Origin: DASZHA01 sp049644325
GTDB taxonomy: Bacteria; Chloroflexota; Dormibacteria; DASZGP01
DNA: 64,000 nt
Direction: 5' to 3'
Assembly: GCA_049644325.1 (NCBI GenBank)
Contig: JBARRR010000041.1
Span: 1-64,000 of the forward strand
Part shown: positions 27,919 to 36,827 of the stretch, in pieces
How positions within the stretch are numbered: the first letter of the stretch is position 1
Layout: each line of letters opens with the position of its first letter
Program-made: the position numbers and the translations under genes
The notes under the pieces: generated by a model
Database searches by the model: none
Seen by the model: the letters and a program-made list of their open reading frames with translations, nothing else
Told to the model about the DNA's origin: nothing

Positions 27919-28546
27919 GGGCGTAGATTTTCTCACCGGCCGTCACGGCCACATCCAACCAGTTGTCCCGCGGCGCCAGGGGGCAGGCCCAGAAGGGGTC
28001 GTAGGCGCATGAAGGGTTGTAGGCGTAATTGAAGTCGAGGGTGATCTCGGAGCTGCCGGCTGAGATGTCCAGCGCCAGCCCGTACGTGTTCTTGATGGTG
28101 TCGAGCAGGTAGCGGCCGCCGCCGTATGTCTCCTTCCCCGACGTGGAGTCGCGGAAGGGGAGGAAGAGCCCGCCGCCGTAGCCGACCAGCCAGAAGATGG
28201 TGAGCGAGCATGACCGGCCATCGAGCTCGAAGGCCACCCGCCCCGCGGTCCGGTAGTGGATGTCGCCGTCGGGGCCGCCGGTCTCGATGACGATATCGGT
28301 GGCGTTGTCCGCCATCTCCAGCTGGGTGGTGACACGGAACGCGGGGGCTGGGTCGAAGTACCTGAGGCCCTTGAAGGCGGCACGGTCGGCCGCGGGAATG
28401 GGGGACTGCGGATGGGTCCGGAATAGCTCATCCCGGCCGCTTCGGAAGGCGGTCAGAGCATCCGGGCCCTGGAGGCGGTAGAGGTCCCCGACACGGCGGC
28501 GCCAGTCGACCAGGTCGATGTAGTCCTGAGCCTGGCTCACGCCCAT
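27911..28546 (-). CDS. DUF1684 family protein
   Basis: A protein of about 211 residues with the DUF1684 pattern: N-terminal WRRRVGDLYRLQG helix, central FWLVGYGGGLFLPFRDSTSG and the C-terminal GGRYLLDT, LDFNYAYNPSCAYDPFWACP. Family members are cytoplasmic and uncharacterised. The start could be ATG at 28555, ATG at 28546 (used here) or GTG at 28540; the last would sit 6 bases after a TATCGA hexamer. The coding start is within about 20 bases of the divergent kinase gene. It is coupled to the aminotransferase by an 8-base overlap. Confidence 0.78.
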   Translation of the reverse strand: MGVSQAQDYIDLVDWRRRVGDLYRLQGPDALTAFRSGRDELFRTHPQSPIPAADRAAFKGLRYFDPAPAFRVTTQLEMADNATDIVIETGGPDGDIHYRTAGRVAFELDGRSCSLTIFWLVGYGGGLFLPFRDSTSGKETYGGGRYLLDTIKNTYGLALDISAGSSEITLDFNYAYNPSCAYDPFWACPLAPRDNWLDVAVTAGEKIYAHD

Positions 28547-28550
28547 TCGA

Positions 28551-28556
28551 TACATT
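28551..28556 (+). promoter_or_regulatory. Putative -10 box of the kinase gene
   Basis: TACATT ends 6 bases before the GTG at 28563, the leaderless spacing seen repeatedly here. It overlaps a possible opposite-strand hexamer (TATCGA, 28547-28552) for the divergent DUF1684 gene. Confidence 0.45.
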
Positions 28557-28562
28557 GTGCGG

Positions 28563-30500
28563 GTGGATCTAGCTGAGGGGCAGGTACTGGGGGCCTACAC
28601 CCTGGTCGAGCGTGTCGGCCGGGGCGGCATGGGCATCGTGTGGAAGGCCTACCAGGCATCCCTGGCGCGCTACGTCGCGGTCAAGGTGCTACCCGACGAG
28701 CTGGCCGGCGACCCTTCGTTCCGGGCACGGTTCCGTGAGGAGGCGATCAACATCGCGGGCCTGCGGCACCCCAACATCCTGGCGGTTTTCGACTACGGTG
28801 AGATCACCGGCGGCGCCTACATCGTCACCGAGTTCATCGACGGCGGGACCCTCGACGAGCAGCTGGGAACGGCGCTGCCCGCCGACTACGCCGTCAACAT
28901 GTTGCGCCCGATCGCCGCCGCCCTCGACTATGCCCACTCCCGCGGCGTGATCCACCGCGATGTCAAACCGCAGAACATACTCCTGACCCGCGAGGGCACG
29001 CCGATGCTGTCGGACTTCGGGCTGGCCCGGATGATGAGTGCGGACCGCCAGGTGACCAGCGCGGGCATGGTCTTGGGCACGCCCAACTACATGGCCCCGG
29101 AGCAGGCCCAGGGCCTGCCCGAGCCCGCCTCCGACCAGTACGCGCTGGCCATCGTCGCCTACGAGATGGTGACCGGCCGGGTTCCCTACAGCGCCCCCAC
29201 CCCGATGGGCGTCGTCATCGCCCACCAGACCGGCCCGCTGCCGCCGCCGCGCAGCATCAACCCCGAGATTCCCACCGAGGTGGAGGCGGTGGTGGTCAAG
29301 GCCCTGGCGCGCGAGCCGAAAGATCGATACTCCTCGGCCAGCGCTTTCATCCGGGCCCTGGCCCAGGAGACGCCGTCGTTAGGGCAGGGGGCGAGGCCCC
29401 CGGTGCCGCCCGCCCCTCCGATACCCGTGGCGGCTCCCAGCGACGGGGGAGGGGGTGGCCGGCGATGGGTGCTCGCCGTCGCGGCCCTCCTGGTGCTGGC
29501 GCTGCTGGGCGGAGGCGGATACCTCGCGTACCGCCAGTTCGTCCACCCGCTGCCTGCTCCCCCGGACGGCCCGACTGAGCCCAAGAACGTGGTCTGGGAG
29601 CAGTGGAAGAAGATCACCGGCGTCCTCGACGTGCAGAGCACGAGCACGCCGGGGCGGATGATGGCGGTGGCGAACAACAAACTGGTGCTGGTCGACGCCA
29701 ACCAGGTCCAGCCGTTCGCCCAGGGCCAGGACGGCTTCACCGGTGCCGGCGCCGAGCCCTACCTGGCGGTCTCCCCGGGGCTCCATCTCGCGGGGTGCGA
29801 CTTCGGTACCGACCAGGCCTTTGCCCTGCGGCTGACGCAGCCGCTGGGGATCACTCACATCGACACCCACGGCAAGGCAACTGAATTGGCCAAGATCCCC
29901 GGCGTCAACGACATGAACGGGGTCGTCTTCGACACCGTGGGTAAGTTCGGCCAGCGCCTGCTGGTGATCAGCGACAGCGCCAATGACACCACCGTCAACG
30001 CGGTGGATTGCCAGGGCAAGGTCACCCGCATCGGCACGACGGTGCCCAAGTTCGAAGGAGGCTTGGCGATCGCCCCCAACAGCTTCGGCTCGTTCGGCGG
30101 CAACCTGATTGGGCCCGGTGAGTTCGACGGCAAGATATACGCCGTCGACCCCAACGGCCAGGCCAAGGTGGTGGCCAACTCCGGGCTGCCCTCGGGGCAG
30201 GATGTCGGCGTCGAAAGCGCGGGCTTCGTGCCCTTCGGCTTCATCGGCTCCAGTGGCAGCGCCTACGTCGCCGACCGGGCCAGTGGCAACCAGCTCTCGC
30301 CCGGGACGGACACGCTGCTGCGCCTTACCGCCGGCGCGCTCAAGGACGCCGGGGTCCAGGATGGCGACCTCCTCCTGGCGACCGAGGGCGGCGGACGCAC
30401 CATCGCCGTTCGCTGCGACCCCAGCTGTGCGGTGCGCGAGATCGGGCACGCCAGCTCCGGGGCCCATATCGAGGGCCATATCGTCTTCCTCATGCAGTAG
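28563..30500 (+). CDS. Membrane Ser/Thr protein kinase, PknB-like, with large external sensor domain
   Basis: About 645 residues. Kinase domain 1-270: Gly loop GRGGMGIVW, Lys in VAVKVL, catalytic HRDVKPQN, DFGLAR and the APE motif in NYMAPEQAQG, all intact. A Pro-rich linker leads to one TM helix at about 300-323 (RRWVLAVAALLVLALLGGGG), then some 320 extracytoplasmic residues without PASTA repeats; short Gly/Asp-rich strands such as GVVFDTVGKFGQRLLVISD suggest a beta-propeller-like sensor. GTG at 28563 is favoured by a -10 box 6 bases upstream; GTG at 28557 would overlap it. Confidence 0.88.
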   Translation: MDLAEGQVLGAYTLVERVGRGGMGIVWKAYQASLARYVAVKVLPDELAGDPSFRARFREEAINIAGLRHPNILAVFDYGEITGGAYIVTEFIDGGTLDEQLGTALPADYAVNMLRPIAAALDYAHSRGVIHRDVKPQNILLTREGTPMLSDFGLARMMSADRQVTSAGMVLGTPNYMAPEQAQGLPEPASDQYALAIVAYEMVTGRVPYSAPTPMGVVIAHQTGPLPPPRSINPEIPTEVEAVVVKALAREPKDRYSSASAFIRALAQETPSLGQGARPPVPPAPPIPVAAPSDGGGGGRRWVLAVAALLVLALLGGGGYLAYRQFVHPLPAPPDGPTEPKNVVWEQWKKITGVLDVQSTSTPGRMMAVANNKLVLVDANQVQPFAQGQDGFTGAGAEPYLAVSPGLHLAGCDFGTDQAFALRLTQPLGITHIDTHGKATELAKIPGVNDMNGVVFDTVGKFGQRLLVISDSANDTTVNAVDCQGKVTRIGTTVPKFEGGLAIAPNSFGSFGGNLIGPGEFDGKIYAVDPNGQAKVVANSGLPSGQDVGVESAGFVPFGFIGSSGSAYVADRASGNQLSPGTDTLLRLTAGALKDAGVQDGDLLLATEGGGRTIAVRCDPSCAVREIGHASSGAHIEGHIVFLMQ

Positions 30501-30508
30501 GGGAGAGG

Positions 30509-30581
30509 CGCCCCGCCGAGGATTCGAACCCCGGGCCCACAGCTTAGAAGGCTGTTGCTCTATCCACTGAGCTAGCGGGGC
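30509..30581 (-). tRNA. tRNA-Arg (anticodon TCT)
   Basis: A 73-base cloverleaf on the minus strand: acceptor GCCCCGC pairs with GCGGGGC, D stem GCTC/GAGC, anticodon stem ACAGC/GCTGT with loop CTTCTAA, T arm CGGGG-TTCGAAT-CCTCG. Discriminator G; CCA is not encoded. It starts 9 bases after the convergent kinase stop. Confidence 0.95.
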
Positions 30582-30699
30582 GGACACGGTCCTGGGGAGC
30601 ATAGCTCCCGTCGTCACGCACCTGGCGCAGGTCCCTCACGACCGCGTCACGCAACCTGCGCGAAGCCGTCAAACCCGCCAAGTAGCGTGAGCGCCGGCC

Positions 30700-31584
30700 A
30701 TGGTTGCAGCCTCAACTCCCCTCCGCATTCCCCGCTCCCGAGCGGTCGCTCTACTGGTCGCCGCGGGGCTGGCCATGGCTGCCATCGTCGTTAGCCCGGC
30801 TCCGGCCAGGGCCGCCGGCTTCGACGCCAACTCCGCCGAGCAGCAGCTCTTCAACCTGATCAACCAGGACCGCGCCGCCAACGGCAAGCCCGCGCTTCAG
30901 CCCAACGCTTCTCTCAACAACATCGCCCGTGGCGGCAACATCTCGGTGTGCAGCGGTGAGACGGTGCACGGCCGGTCCCAGGACATGATTGAGCGCAACT
31001 TCTTCTCCCACCAGATCCCCAGCTGCGGCGCCTACGTATGGCCCGCCATCAGCAACGCCGGGATCCAGTATTCGTCTGCCGGCGAGAACATCGCCTGGAA
31101 CAACTACTCGCCCCAGTCCACCAGTGTCGACCAGGCCAACACCGCCTTCATGAACAGCGCAGGCCACAGAGCGAACATCCTCGGCGACTACAACCAGGTT
31201 GGCGTTGGCGCCTGGATGGCGTCTGGGCCCTGGACCGGCAACGGCAACCCGCTCAACGGCGTGATCATGTACACCGAGATCTTCGTCAACGCGCCGATCG
31301 TGAGCCCGCCGCCGCCACCTCCGACCGGGCCAAGCTATCGCTACGTCAGGGACGATCCCACGCCGACGCCTGCGGCGGCGCCGTCGGCGAGTCGCCAGGC
31401 CAGGGCCTCGGCGCCAGCGACCAGCTCCGCCGCAGTCCCGTCCGAAACCGCATCTTCAGCGCCGCCCCCGGGAGCCAACGCTGGCGCGGTAGAGCTGAGA
31501 AGCCGGCTGGCCGGTCTCGAGCTGGAGCGCGCCCTCCAGCGGCTGTACACGTACTTAGCCTCAGCCTCAGACCTTCCCGGCTAA
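30700..31584 (+). CDS. Secreted CAP/SCP-domain protein
   Basis: A 294-residue protein with a Sec signal peptide (basic residues 1-15, hydrophobic 16-34, cleavage near ARA-AG at 38-39). Residues 45-195 form a CAP (cysteine-rich secretory/YkwD-like) domain: FNLINQDRAANGKPAL, HGRSQDM, GENIAW and HRANILGDYNQVGVG, with the conserved His and Glu residues. A Pro-rich and Ala/Ser-rich linker (PPPPPPTGP onward) leads to a C-terminal helical segment. Role unknown; such proteins are extracellular. A TAGCGT hexamer lies 11 bases before the ATG. Confidence 0.83.
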   Translation: MVAASTPLRIPRSRAVALLVAAGLAMAAIVVSPAPARAAGFDANSAEQQLFNLINQDRAANGKPALQPNASLNNIARGGNISVCSGETVHGRSQDMIERNFFSHQIPSCGAYVWPAISNAGIQYSSAGENIAWNNYSPQSTSVDQANTAFMNSAGHRANILGDYNQVGVGAWMASGPWTGNGNPLNGVIMYTEIFVNAPIVSPPPPPPTGPSYRYVRDDPTPTPAAAPSASRQARASAPATSSAAVPSETASSAPPPGANAGAVELRSRLAGLELERALQRLYTYLASASDLPG

Positions 31585-31600
31585 TCTTTACCACCGACGC

Positions 31601-31675
31601 GGTGGCATTAGCTCAGTTGGTTAGAGTGCCAGGTTGTGGCCCTGGAGGTCGTGGGTTCAAATCCCACATGCCACC
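31601..31675 (+). tRNA. tRNA-His (anticodon GTG)
   Basis: Cloverleaf with acceptor GTGGCAT/ATGCCAC, anticodon stem CCAGG/CCTGG and loop TTGTGGC giving GTG, T arm GTGGG-TTCAAAT-CCCAC. The extra 5' G (-1, base 31601) pairs with discriminator C, the hallmark of tRNA-His. CCA is not encoded. Confidence 0.95.
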
Positions 31676-31694
31676 CACCCGCCCGACCTGACCG

Positions 31695-32003
31695 TCAGGA
31701 CGGCACGGGCGGGGCATCGGGGTCGCGTTTCCAGCCGCCCCGCTCGACCAGGCGCAAACCCAGCTCGCGCTGCGCCCGGTCGATCACAGAATCGAAATGC
31801 TTGGGCTCGCCCGGCTGACGGGTGACCTCGCGGTCGGCCCACTGGCCCTCGAAGCGGTCGAACCAGCCCTCGATCGCGGTGATCGGCTCGGAGAAGATGC
31901 GCAGCAGGGCGGCCTCCAGCTCCGGCGGGGCACCCTCGACCGTCAGGGGGTTCTCCTCGACCCGGACCCTGAGGTCCGCGGCGTTGCTGAAAATGGCCCA
32001 CAT
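31695..32003 (-). CDS. Hypothetical protein
   Basis: A 102-residue soluble protein, mixed alpha/beta in appearance, with no recognised motif. It begins MWAIFSNAADLRVRVEENP and ends in a charged tail. It is the last of three co-directed small genes (32745 to 31695) separated by about 10 bases each, so it is likely expressed with the zinc-ribbon membrane protein and the gene just upstream. Codon position 3 is G/C-rich as in real genes here. Confidence 0.55.
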   Translation of the reverse strand: MWAIFSNAADLRVRVEENPLTVEGAPPELEAALLRIFSEPITAIEGWFDRFEGQWADREVTRQPGEPKHFDSVIDRAQRELGLRLVERGGWKRDPDAPPVPS

Positions 32004-32012
32004 CGCTGGGTC

Positions 32013-32381
32013 TTACCCCTTGAGCTCGGCCTCGGCGTGCTGGTCCACCAGGGCCCGGCTGAGCGCGTCGACGGTGCGCCGGAAGGGTTCCGACTGGAAC
32101 TCGTGGGCGGCCACCGCGAACTCCTCAGGGCTGTCGGGTGCGGCCACCTCCTCGGCCTCGCCCAGGTGCTTGCCGGTGAGGCGGGAGAAGGCGTCGACGC
32201 GGTAGAGGTAACGGCGCACGCCATCATCGTCGATCGCGCGCACCGTCGGGCGCAGCCGCAGCGCCGGGTGGCCGGTGTCCTCCAACTGGTAGATCACGCG
32301 CTGGCTTCGCTGCGAGGGCTCGTCGGGGATGGTGTAGACGGCGCGCAGGCGTCGTTTGGGGGAAGGGAGCTGGTCGGTCAC
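32013..32381 (-). CDS. Hypothetical protein
   Basis: A 122-residue soluble protein of unknown family, rich in charged residues, with a beta-rich central part (RVIYQLEDTGHPALRLRPTV, then RRYLYRVDAFSRLTG) and a helical C-terminus. It is the middle gene of the three-gene minus-strand run, 10 bases from both neighbours. Confidence 0.58.
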   Translation of the reverse strand: MTDQLPSPKRRLRAVYTIPDEPSQRSQRVIYQLEDTGHPALRLRPTVRAIDDDGVRRYLYRVDAFSRLTGKHLGEAEEVAAPDSPEEFAVAAHEFQSEPFRRTVDALSRALVDQHAEAELKG

Positions 32382-32391
32382 GTCCTGGGGC

Positions 32392-32745
32392 TTACTTGGC
32401 GGCCGATCCGAAGCCGGGACCGTGCACCGAGAAGACCGTGAGAGCCACGAAGAGAACGATCAGCAGGAGCATGAAGATGGCCGCGATGGCGAGGCCCACC
32501 GCCGCGTTGCTGGGCACCGGGCCTGAAACCGGGGTCGGCCGGCGCCGCTTGGGCTCCCAACCGCCCTTGGCCACCGGCGACTTCGTGCTGACCACCGCCT
32601 GGGGTGGGCTGAGCTTCTTGTCGCAGTTGGGGCAGGTCAGCGAACCATGCTCGTCGGGGGGCAGGTCCGGGTCCACCAGCGCGACCAGGCCGCAGCGGCG
32701 GCACACCAAACGGGGAAACTGAGCCAGGTCGACGTATACCGGCAT
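32392..32745 (-). CDS. Zinc-ribbon membrane protein, hypothetical
   Basis: A 117-residue protein. Residues 1-50 contain two Cys pairs, CRRC (about 15-18) and CPNC (about 38-41), forming a probable zinc ribbon; a basic linker (KRRRPTP) follows, then one TM helix at about 85-108 (AIAAIFMLLLIVLFVALTVF). The ribbon would face the cytoplasm by the positive-inside rule. It is the first gene of the three-gene minus-strand unit divergent from moxR. Confidence 0.62.
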   Translation of the reverse strand: MPVYVDLAQFPRLVCRRCGLVALVDPDLPPDEHGSLTCPNCDKKLSPPQAVVSTKSPVAKGGWEPKRRRPTPVSGPVPSNAAVGLAIAAIFMLLLIVLFVALTVFSVHGPGFGSAAK

Positions 32746-32797
32746 TGAGACGCCCCTGTTACCAGCCCGAGCGGGCGGAGTGGTCAGGCTTCCATTC

Positions 32798-32803
32798 TAA
32801 GAT
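32798..32803 (+). promoter_or_regulatory. Putative -10 box of the moxR operon
   Basis: TAAGAT ends 6 bases before the ATG at 32810, predicting a leaderless transcript. Confidence 0.5.
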
Positions 32804-32809
32804 GAAGCG

Positions 32810-33760
32810 ATGAGCCTGGCCGTCAACCAACGCCAGCTGCCGGAGGCGGCCCGAATCCTGGGGCAGCTGACCGAGGCGGTGAGGGCGGCGGTGGTGCTCC
32901 GGGAGGACACCCTGCGCCTGGCCCTGGTGGGCCTTCTGGCCCGCGGCCACATACTCCTGGAGGACGTTCCTGGGGTGGGCAAGACCCTCCTGGCCCGGAC
33001 CCTGGCCCAGGCCATCGGGGGCGAGTTTCACCGCGTTCAGTTCACCCCGGACCTGCTTCCCGCAGACGTCACCGGGGGCAACATCTTCGATCCCAAGTCC
33101 GCCGAGTTCCACTTTCGACCGGGCCCGGTCTTCGCCAACGTGGTCCTCGCCGACGAAATCAACCGGGGCACCCCTCGGGCGCAGTCCAGCCTGCTGGAGG
33201 CTATGGGCGAAGGGTCGGTGACCGTGGACGGCACCACCCACCAGCTGCCCGACCCCTTCGTGGTGATCGCGACCCAGAACCCGATCGAGCAATACGGCAC
33301 CTTCCCGCTGCCCGAGTCAGAGCTGGACCGCTTCACGATGCTCCTGCGCGTGGGGCGCCCCAACGAGGAGCAGGCGCGGGAGATCCTCCGCCGCCACGAG
33401 CACGCCGAGCCGGCCCGCGACCGGGGCAGCGTCTGCGACCTCGACACCGTCCGGGCCGTCCAGCGCGAGGTGCTGGAGGTCCACGTCTCCGAGGCCGCCC
33501 GCGCCTACATCGCCGCGATCACCATTGCCACCCGGCAGCACCCCGGAGTCGGTCTCCCCGCCAGCCCCCGCGCCAGCGTCGCCCTGCTGCGGACCAGCCA
33601 GGCCACCGCCGTCTACCACGGCCGCGGCTGGGTCCTGCCTGACGACATCAAGGCGGTCGCCCCCGCCGTCCTCGGCCACCGCCTGGCGGTGAGCGCCACG
33701 GCGCCGGAGGAGACCGTAGCCGAGATCCTGGAAACGGTCCCGGTTCCACTCGACGTCTAG
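32810..33760 (+). CDS. MoxR-family AAA+ ATPase
   Basis: A 316-residue AAA+ chaperone. Walker A is in DVPGVGKTLLART (near 55), Walker B in VVLADEINR (near 115), with sensor 1 VVIATQNPIEQYG and the C-terminal lid domain. MoxR proteins are thought to help mature or activate partner enzymes, usually encoded beside DUF58 and transglutaminase or VWA genes, exactly as here. The stop shares one base with the DUF58 start. Confidence 0.9.
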   Translation: MSLAVNQRQLPEAARILGQLTEAVRAAVVLREDTLRLALVGLLARGHILLEDVPGVGKTLLARTLAQAIGGEFHRVQFTPDLLPADVTGGNIFDPKSAEFHFRPGPVFANVVLADEINRGTPRAQSSLLEAMGEGSVTVDGTTHQLPDPFVVIATQNPIEQYGTFPLPESELDRFTMLLRVGRPNEEQAREILRRHEHAEPARDRGSVCDLDTVRAVQREVLEVHVSEAARAYIAAITIATRQHPGVGLPASPRASVALLRTSQATAVYHGRGWVLPDDIKAVAPAVLGHRLAVSATAPEETVAEILETVPVPLDV

Positions 33761-34827
33761 TGACCCTGCGGCTCAGTCGCCGCCTCCCGGGCCTTCTGCT
33801 GGCGGCGTCCATCGTCTACCTGGTCGCCACCAACTCGGAGGTGGTCTGGCTCTACGGCTTGACCGCCCTCCTGCTGGCCCTGCTCCCCGTCGGGTTGGTG
33901 GCGCCGCTGGTCGCGGTCAGACGCCTGCGGGTGAGTCCGACGCGGGTAACCAGCACCGGGTTCGTCCCGCCGCTGGCGCAGGATCGGGGCAAGATCTTCG
34001 ACGGTGACACCGTCGCCGTGCGGCTGGAATGCACCGGCAACATGGCGGCGTGCCGTTTTGTCAACGTCAAGCTTCGGGCGCCGCTGCGGACCGATCGAAG
34101 CGCCACGGTGACGCCGGTTGACAGCGAGACCGATAGTGGCATTGAGCTTGGGCTCGCCGCCGAGGGGAGGGGAGTAGCCCACCTCGACGCCGTCCTCGTC
34201 TCCTCCAGCTGGCCGCTGGGAATTCTGGAGGCTCGGCGCTGGGTACCACTGGCAACCAGCTACACGGTCCATCCACGCTATGTGCTGCCGCCGGCGGAGA
34301 CCGAGACCGGCGCCCAGGAGATGCTTGGCGAAGCGAGCATGCGCGGCCCGGGGGAGGAGTTTATCGGCCTGCGCGAGTACCAGCCGGGTGACAGCCAGCG
34401 CCGGGTCCATTGGCCCACCACCGCCCGCGCCGGCACCCTGATGGTGGTCGAAACCGCGGTGGAATCCCGCAGCCCCGCCCGCTATCGGGTCGAGGTCCCA
34501 CCCAGCGCATCGGAGTCCGCCGCCGACCTCGCCGCCACCGTCGCAGCCAGCCTGGCCGCCGGCAGCGTAGCCGCGGGTCGCCCGTTCCGCCTGGAGATCC
34601 CCGCCGCCGCCCATGTGACCTCCAGATGGAGGGACGCCCTGGCCACGCTGGCGACGATGGCGCGAGGAGCCTCTGCCGCGGTCGCCGGCGACGCCATCGT
34701 GATCGCCGCAGGACCTGCTGGCGTCACGGTGGAGACACCTGGAGGCAGCCGCTGGCTGCCCGCCGACGCCTCGCTCGACGACGTGGCCGAGGCACTGGGG
34801 AGGAGACAGGAGCAAGCGCTGCCATGA
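33760..34827 (+). CDS. DUF58 domain protein
   Basis: A 355-residue protein: two N-terminal TM helices (about 10-55), then a beta-rich region and the DUF58 core with the signature GPGEEFIGLREYQPGDSQRR followed by VHWPTTARAG near residues 195-225. DUF58 proteins form conserved clusters with MoxR and transglutaminase genes; their molecular role is not established. The GTG start overlaps the moxR stop by one base and the stop overlaps the next gene as ATGA. Confidence 0.85.
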   Translation: MTLRLSRRLPGLLLAASIVYLVATNSEVVWLYGLTALLLALLPVGLVAPLVAVRRLRVSPTRVTSTGFVPPLAQDRGKIFDGDTVAVRLECTGNMAACRFVNVKLRAPLRTDRSATVTPVDSETDSGIELGLAAEGRGVAHLDAVLVSSSWPLGILEARRWVPLATSYTVHPRYVLPPAETETGAQEMLGEASMRGPGEEFIGLREYQPGDSQRRVHWPTTARAGTLMVVETAVESRSPARYRVEVPPSASESAADLAATVAASLAAGSVAAGRPFRLEIPAAAHVTSRWRDALATLATMARGASAAVAGDAIVIAAGPAGVTVETPGGSRWLPADASLDDVAEALGRRQEQALP

Positions 34828-36827
34828 GGTCGTGGCTCAGCGCGGCGCAGCAGCCCGAGGAGAGCCTGGCGGCCCGCGCCGCGGTCCTCGCCACCGCGGT
34901 CATTGCCGGCCTGGGGATGGTCCTTACGGCTGGCGCGCCCATCACGGTCGCGATATCGCTGGCGGTCGTCGTCGCCGGGCACGTGGTCAGCTGGCGCGGC
35001 CGCCACCGCCGCCGCACCATCCGTGGCCAGGCCGTTATCGGCGCGCTGATTGTCGCCTGCCTCACGTACCTGCTGCTGGACCTAATCCTGGCTGTGTTCG
35101 GCGGCGCCCTTCCCCAGGCGAAGTTCGCTGTGATGACGATGGCGGTCACCAGCTTCGACCTCAAGAGCCGCCGCAACCTCTTCAGCCACGTGTGGCACTC
35201 GGCGGCAATCCTCTACGTCGGGGCGCTCTTCGCCTGGGACTACGGCTACGTCGGCGTCCTGCTGCTCTGGGCGGCGGGTTTCTTCGCCTTCCTCCTCTTC
35301 ACGCGAAAAGGGTCACGGGTTGTGACCACTCGCGCTGCGGTCCGCAAGGCGCTGCTGTTCAGCGGCCGGCGCGCGCTGCCCTGGCTGTCGGTGTGGGTAG
35401 TGATCGGGGCCATATTGTTCGTGGGCCTTCCACGGGTGGCCGGCCGGCCGGTCGCGGTGCCGGTGCTGGTCAGCATCCCCCTCAGCCAGAACGCCAGCGG
35501 CGAGGTGCTGCCCGCCGTTCTGCCCCTGGTCGGAACCGCTCCCGAGGGCGGCCAGGAAGCCAGCATCAACCTTCGGGTCCGTGGGCGGCTGGGGGAGGAG
35601 GTGATGTTCCGCGTTCGCGCCCCAGCCTCGAGCTACTGGCGCTCGTACGTGCTGGAGAAGTACGAGGGCCAGTCCTGGTCGCGCGTTGCCCACCCGGCCA
35701 AGGTCATCCCCCCGATCAGCAGCGGCCTACCGATCCGGGACGAGAACACCATCACCGGCCCTGGCCTGCCACAGACGTTCTACATCGAGCGTCCCCTGCC
35801 GGCTGAAGTGGTGGCCTCCTACCCGCTGCGGGAGCTGTACTTCCCAGCATCCGACCTGGTGCTGGTCGACAGCGGGATCGTCAACACCCCGTTCGGCCTG
35901 CGCAAGGGCGTCAACTACTCGGCCGTCTCCCAGGTGCGCGACCTCTCGCCCACGGCGCTGCGGGCGGCCAACCCACTCACCGGCCGGGAAGCGTCGGTCG
36001 ACCTGCAGCTGCCCAGCGGGGTGCCATCCCGGGTACACGCACTGGCCCTGCGCCTCACGGCCGGACAGCCGACCGAGTACGACAAGGTGAGAAGCGTCGT
36101 CGACTACCTCCAGCAGGGCTATCCGTACAGCCTCGATACACCCCGGCTTCCCAGCGGTGCCGACGCCGTCGACCAATTCCTCTTCGTTGACAAGGTCGGA
36201 TTCTGCGAGCAGTTCGCCAGCGCCCTCAGCGTGCTGTTGCGCGAGGTGGGCATCCCCAGCCGGATGGCGATCGGGTACGGGACGGGCGACCACGACACCC
36301 TGACGGGTACCTTCACCGTCCGGGCCCGGGACGCCCACGCCTGGGTCGAGGTCCTCTTCCCGGGGGTTGGCTGGGTTCCATTCGACGCCTCGCCAGGCTT
36401 TGATTCGACGCCCTTCGCGCAAGCGCCGCCACGCTGGTTCCTGAGCGACTTCTCGCCCCAGGTGGCGTTGACGTCGCTGGGAGTGACGACGCCGCGCGCT
36501 CTGGGGTTGGGGCTGGGCGCGCTGGCCCTGGCTATTACGGCGCTGCTGGCTTTTTGGTGGCGACGGCGACGCCTGGTCGCGCCCGAGCTCCGCGCCTACC
36601 GCTGGGCCCTGCGCTGGGTGCGCTGGGCAGGGCTGCCCGATCGAGCGCCACCGCAGACACCAACCGAGCACTGGCGGGCGCTGCTGTCATTGTCGCCATC
36701 GGTGGCCGGCGCCCTGGCGCCGGTCCGGTCGGCGCTCGAGGAGGCGATCTACCGCGACTCACGCGGCCCGGCCGCCGGTCACTGGCGAGTGGCGGCGGCG
36801 GCGTTTCGCCACCGCATGGGACGCTGA
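34824..36827 (+). CDS. Transglutaminase-like membrane protein
   Basis: A 667-residue protein: about six TM helices in residues 15-205, an extracytoplasmic region with the transglutaminase-like Cys-His-Asp triad (Cys in VGFCEQFASAL, His in RDAHAWVEV, Asp in PFDASPGF), a further TM helix near 555-575 and a cytoplasmic C-terminal domain of the DUF4129 type. It completes the MoxR-DUF58-transglutaminase set. The ATG at 34824 overlaps the DUF58 stop (ATGA); the longer open frame upstream lies inside the DUF58 gene. Confidence 0.85.
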   Translation: MRSWLSAAQQPEESLAARAAVLATAVIAGLGMVLTAGAPITVAISLAVVVAGHVVSWRGRHRRRTIRGQAVIGALIVACLTYLLLDLILAVFGGALPQAKFAVMTMAVTSFDLKSRRNLFSHVWHSAAILYVGALFAWDYGYVGVLLLWAAGFFAFLLFTRKGSRVVTTRAAVRKALLFSGRRALPWLSVWVVIGAILFVGLPRVAGRPVAVPVLVSIPLSQNASGEVLPAVLPLVGTAPEGGQEASINLRVRGRLGEEVMFRVRAPASSYWRSYVLEKYEGQSWSRVAHPAKVIPPISSGLPIRDENTITGPGLPQTFYIERPLPAEVVASYPLRELYFPASDLVLVDSGIVNTPFGLRKGVNYSAVSQVRDLSPTALRAANPLTGREASVDLQLPSGVPSRVHALALRLTAGQPTEYDKVRSVVDYLQQGYPYSLDTPRLPSGADAVDQFLFVDKVGFCEQFASALSVLLREVGIPSRMAIGYGTGDHDTLTGTFTVRARDAHAWVEVLFPGVGWVPFDASPGFDSTPFAQAPPRWFLSDFSPQVALTSLGVTTPRALGLGLGALALAITALLAFWWRRRRLVAPELRAYRWALRWVRWAGLPDRAPPQTPTEHWRALLSLSPSVAGALAPVRSALEEAIYRDSRGPAAGHWRVAAAAFRHRMGR

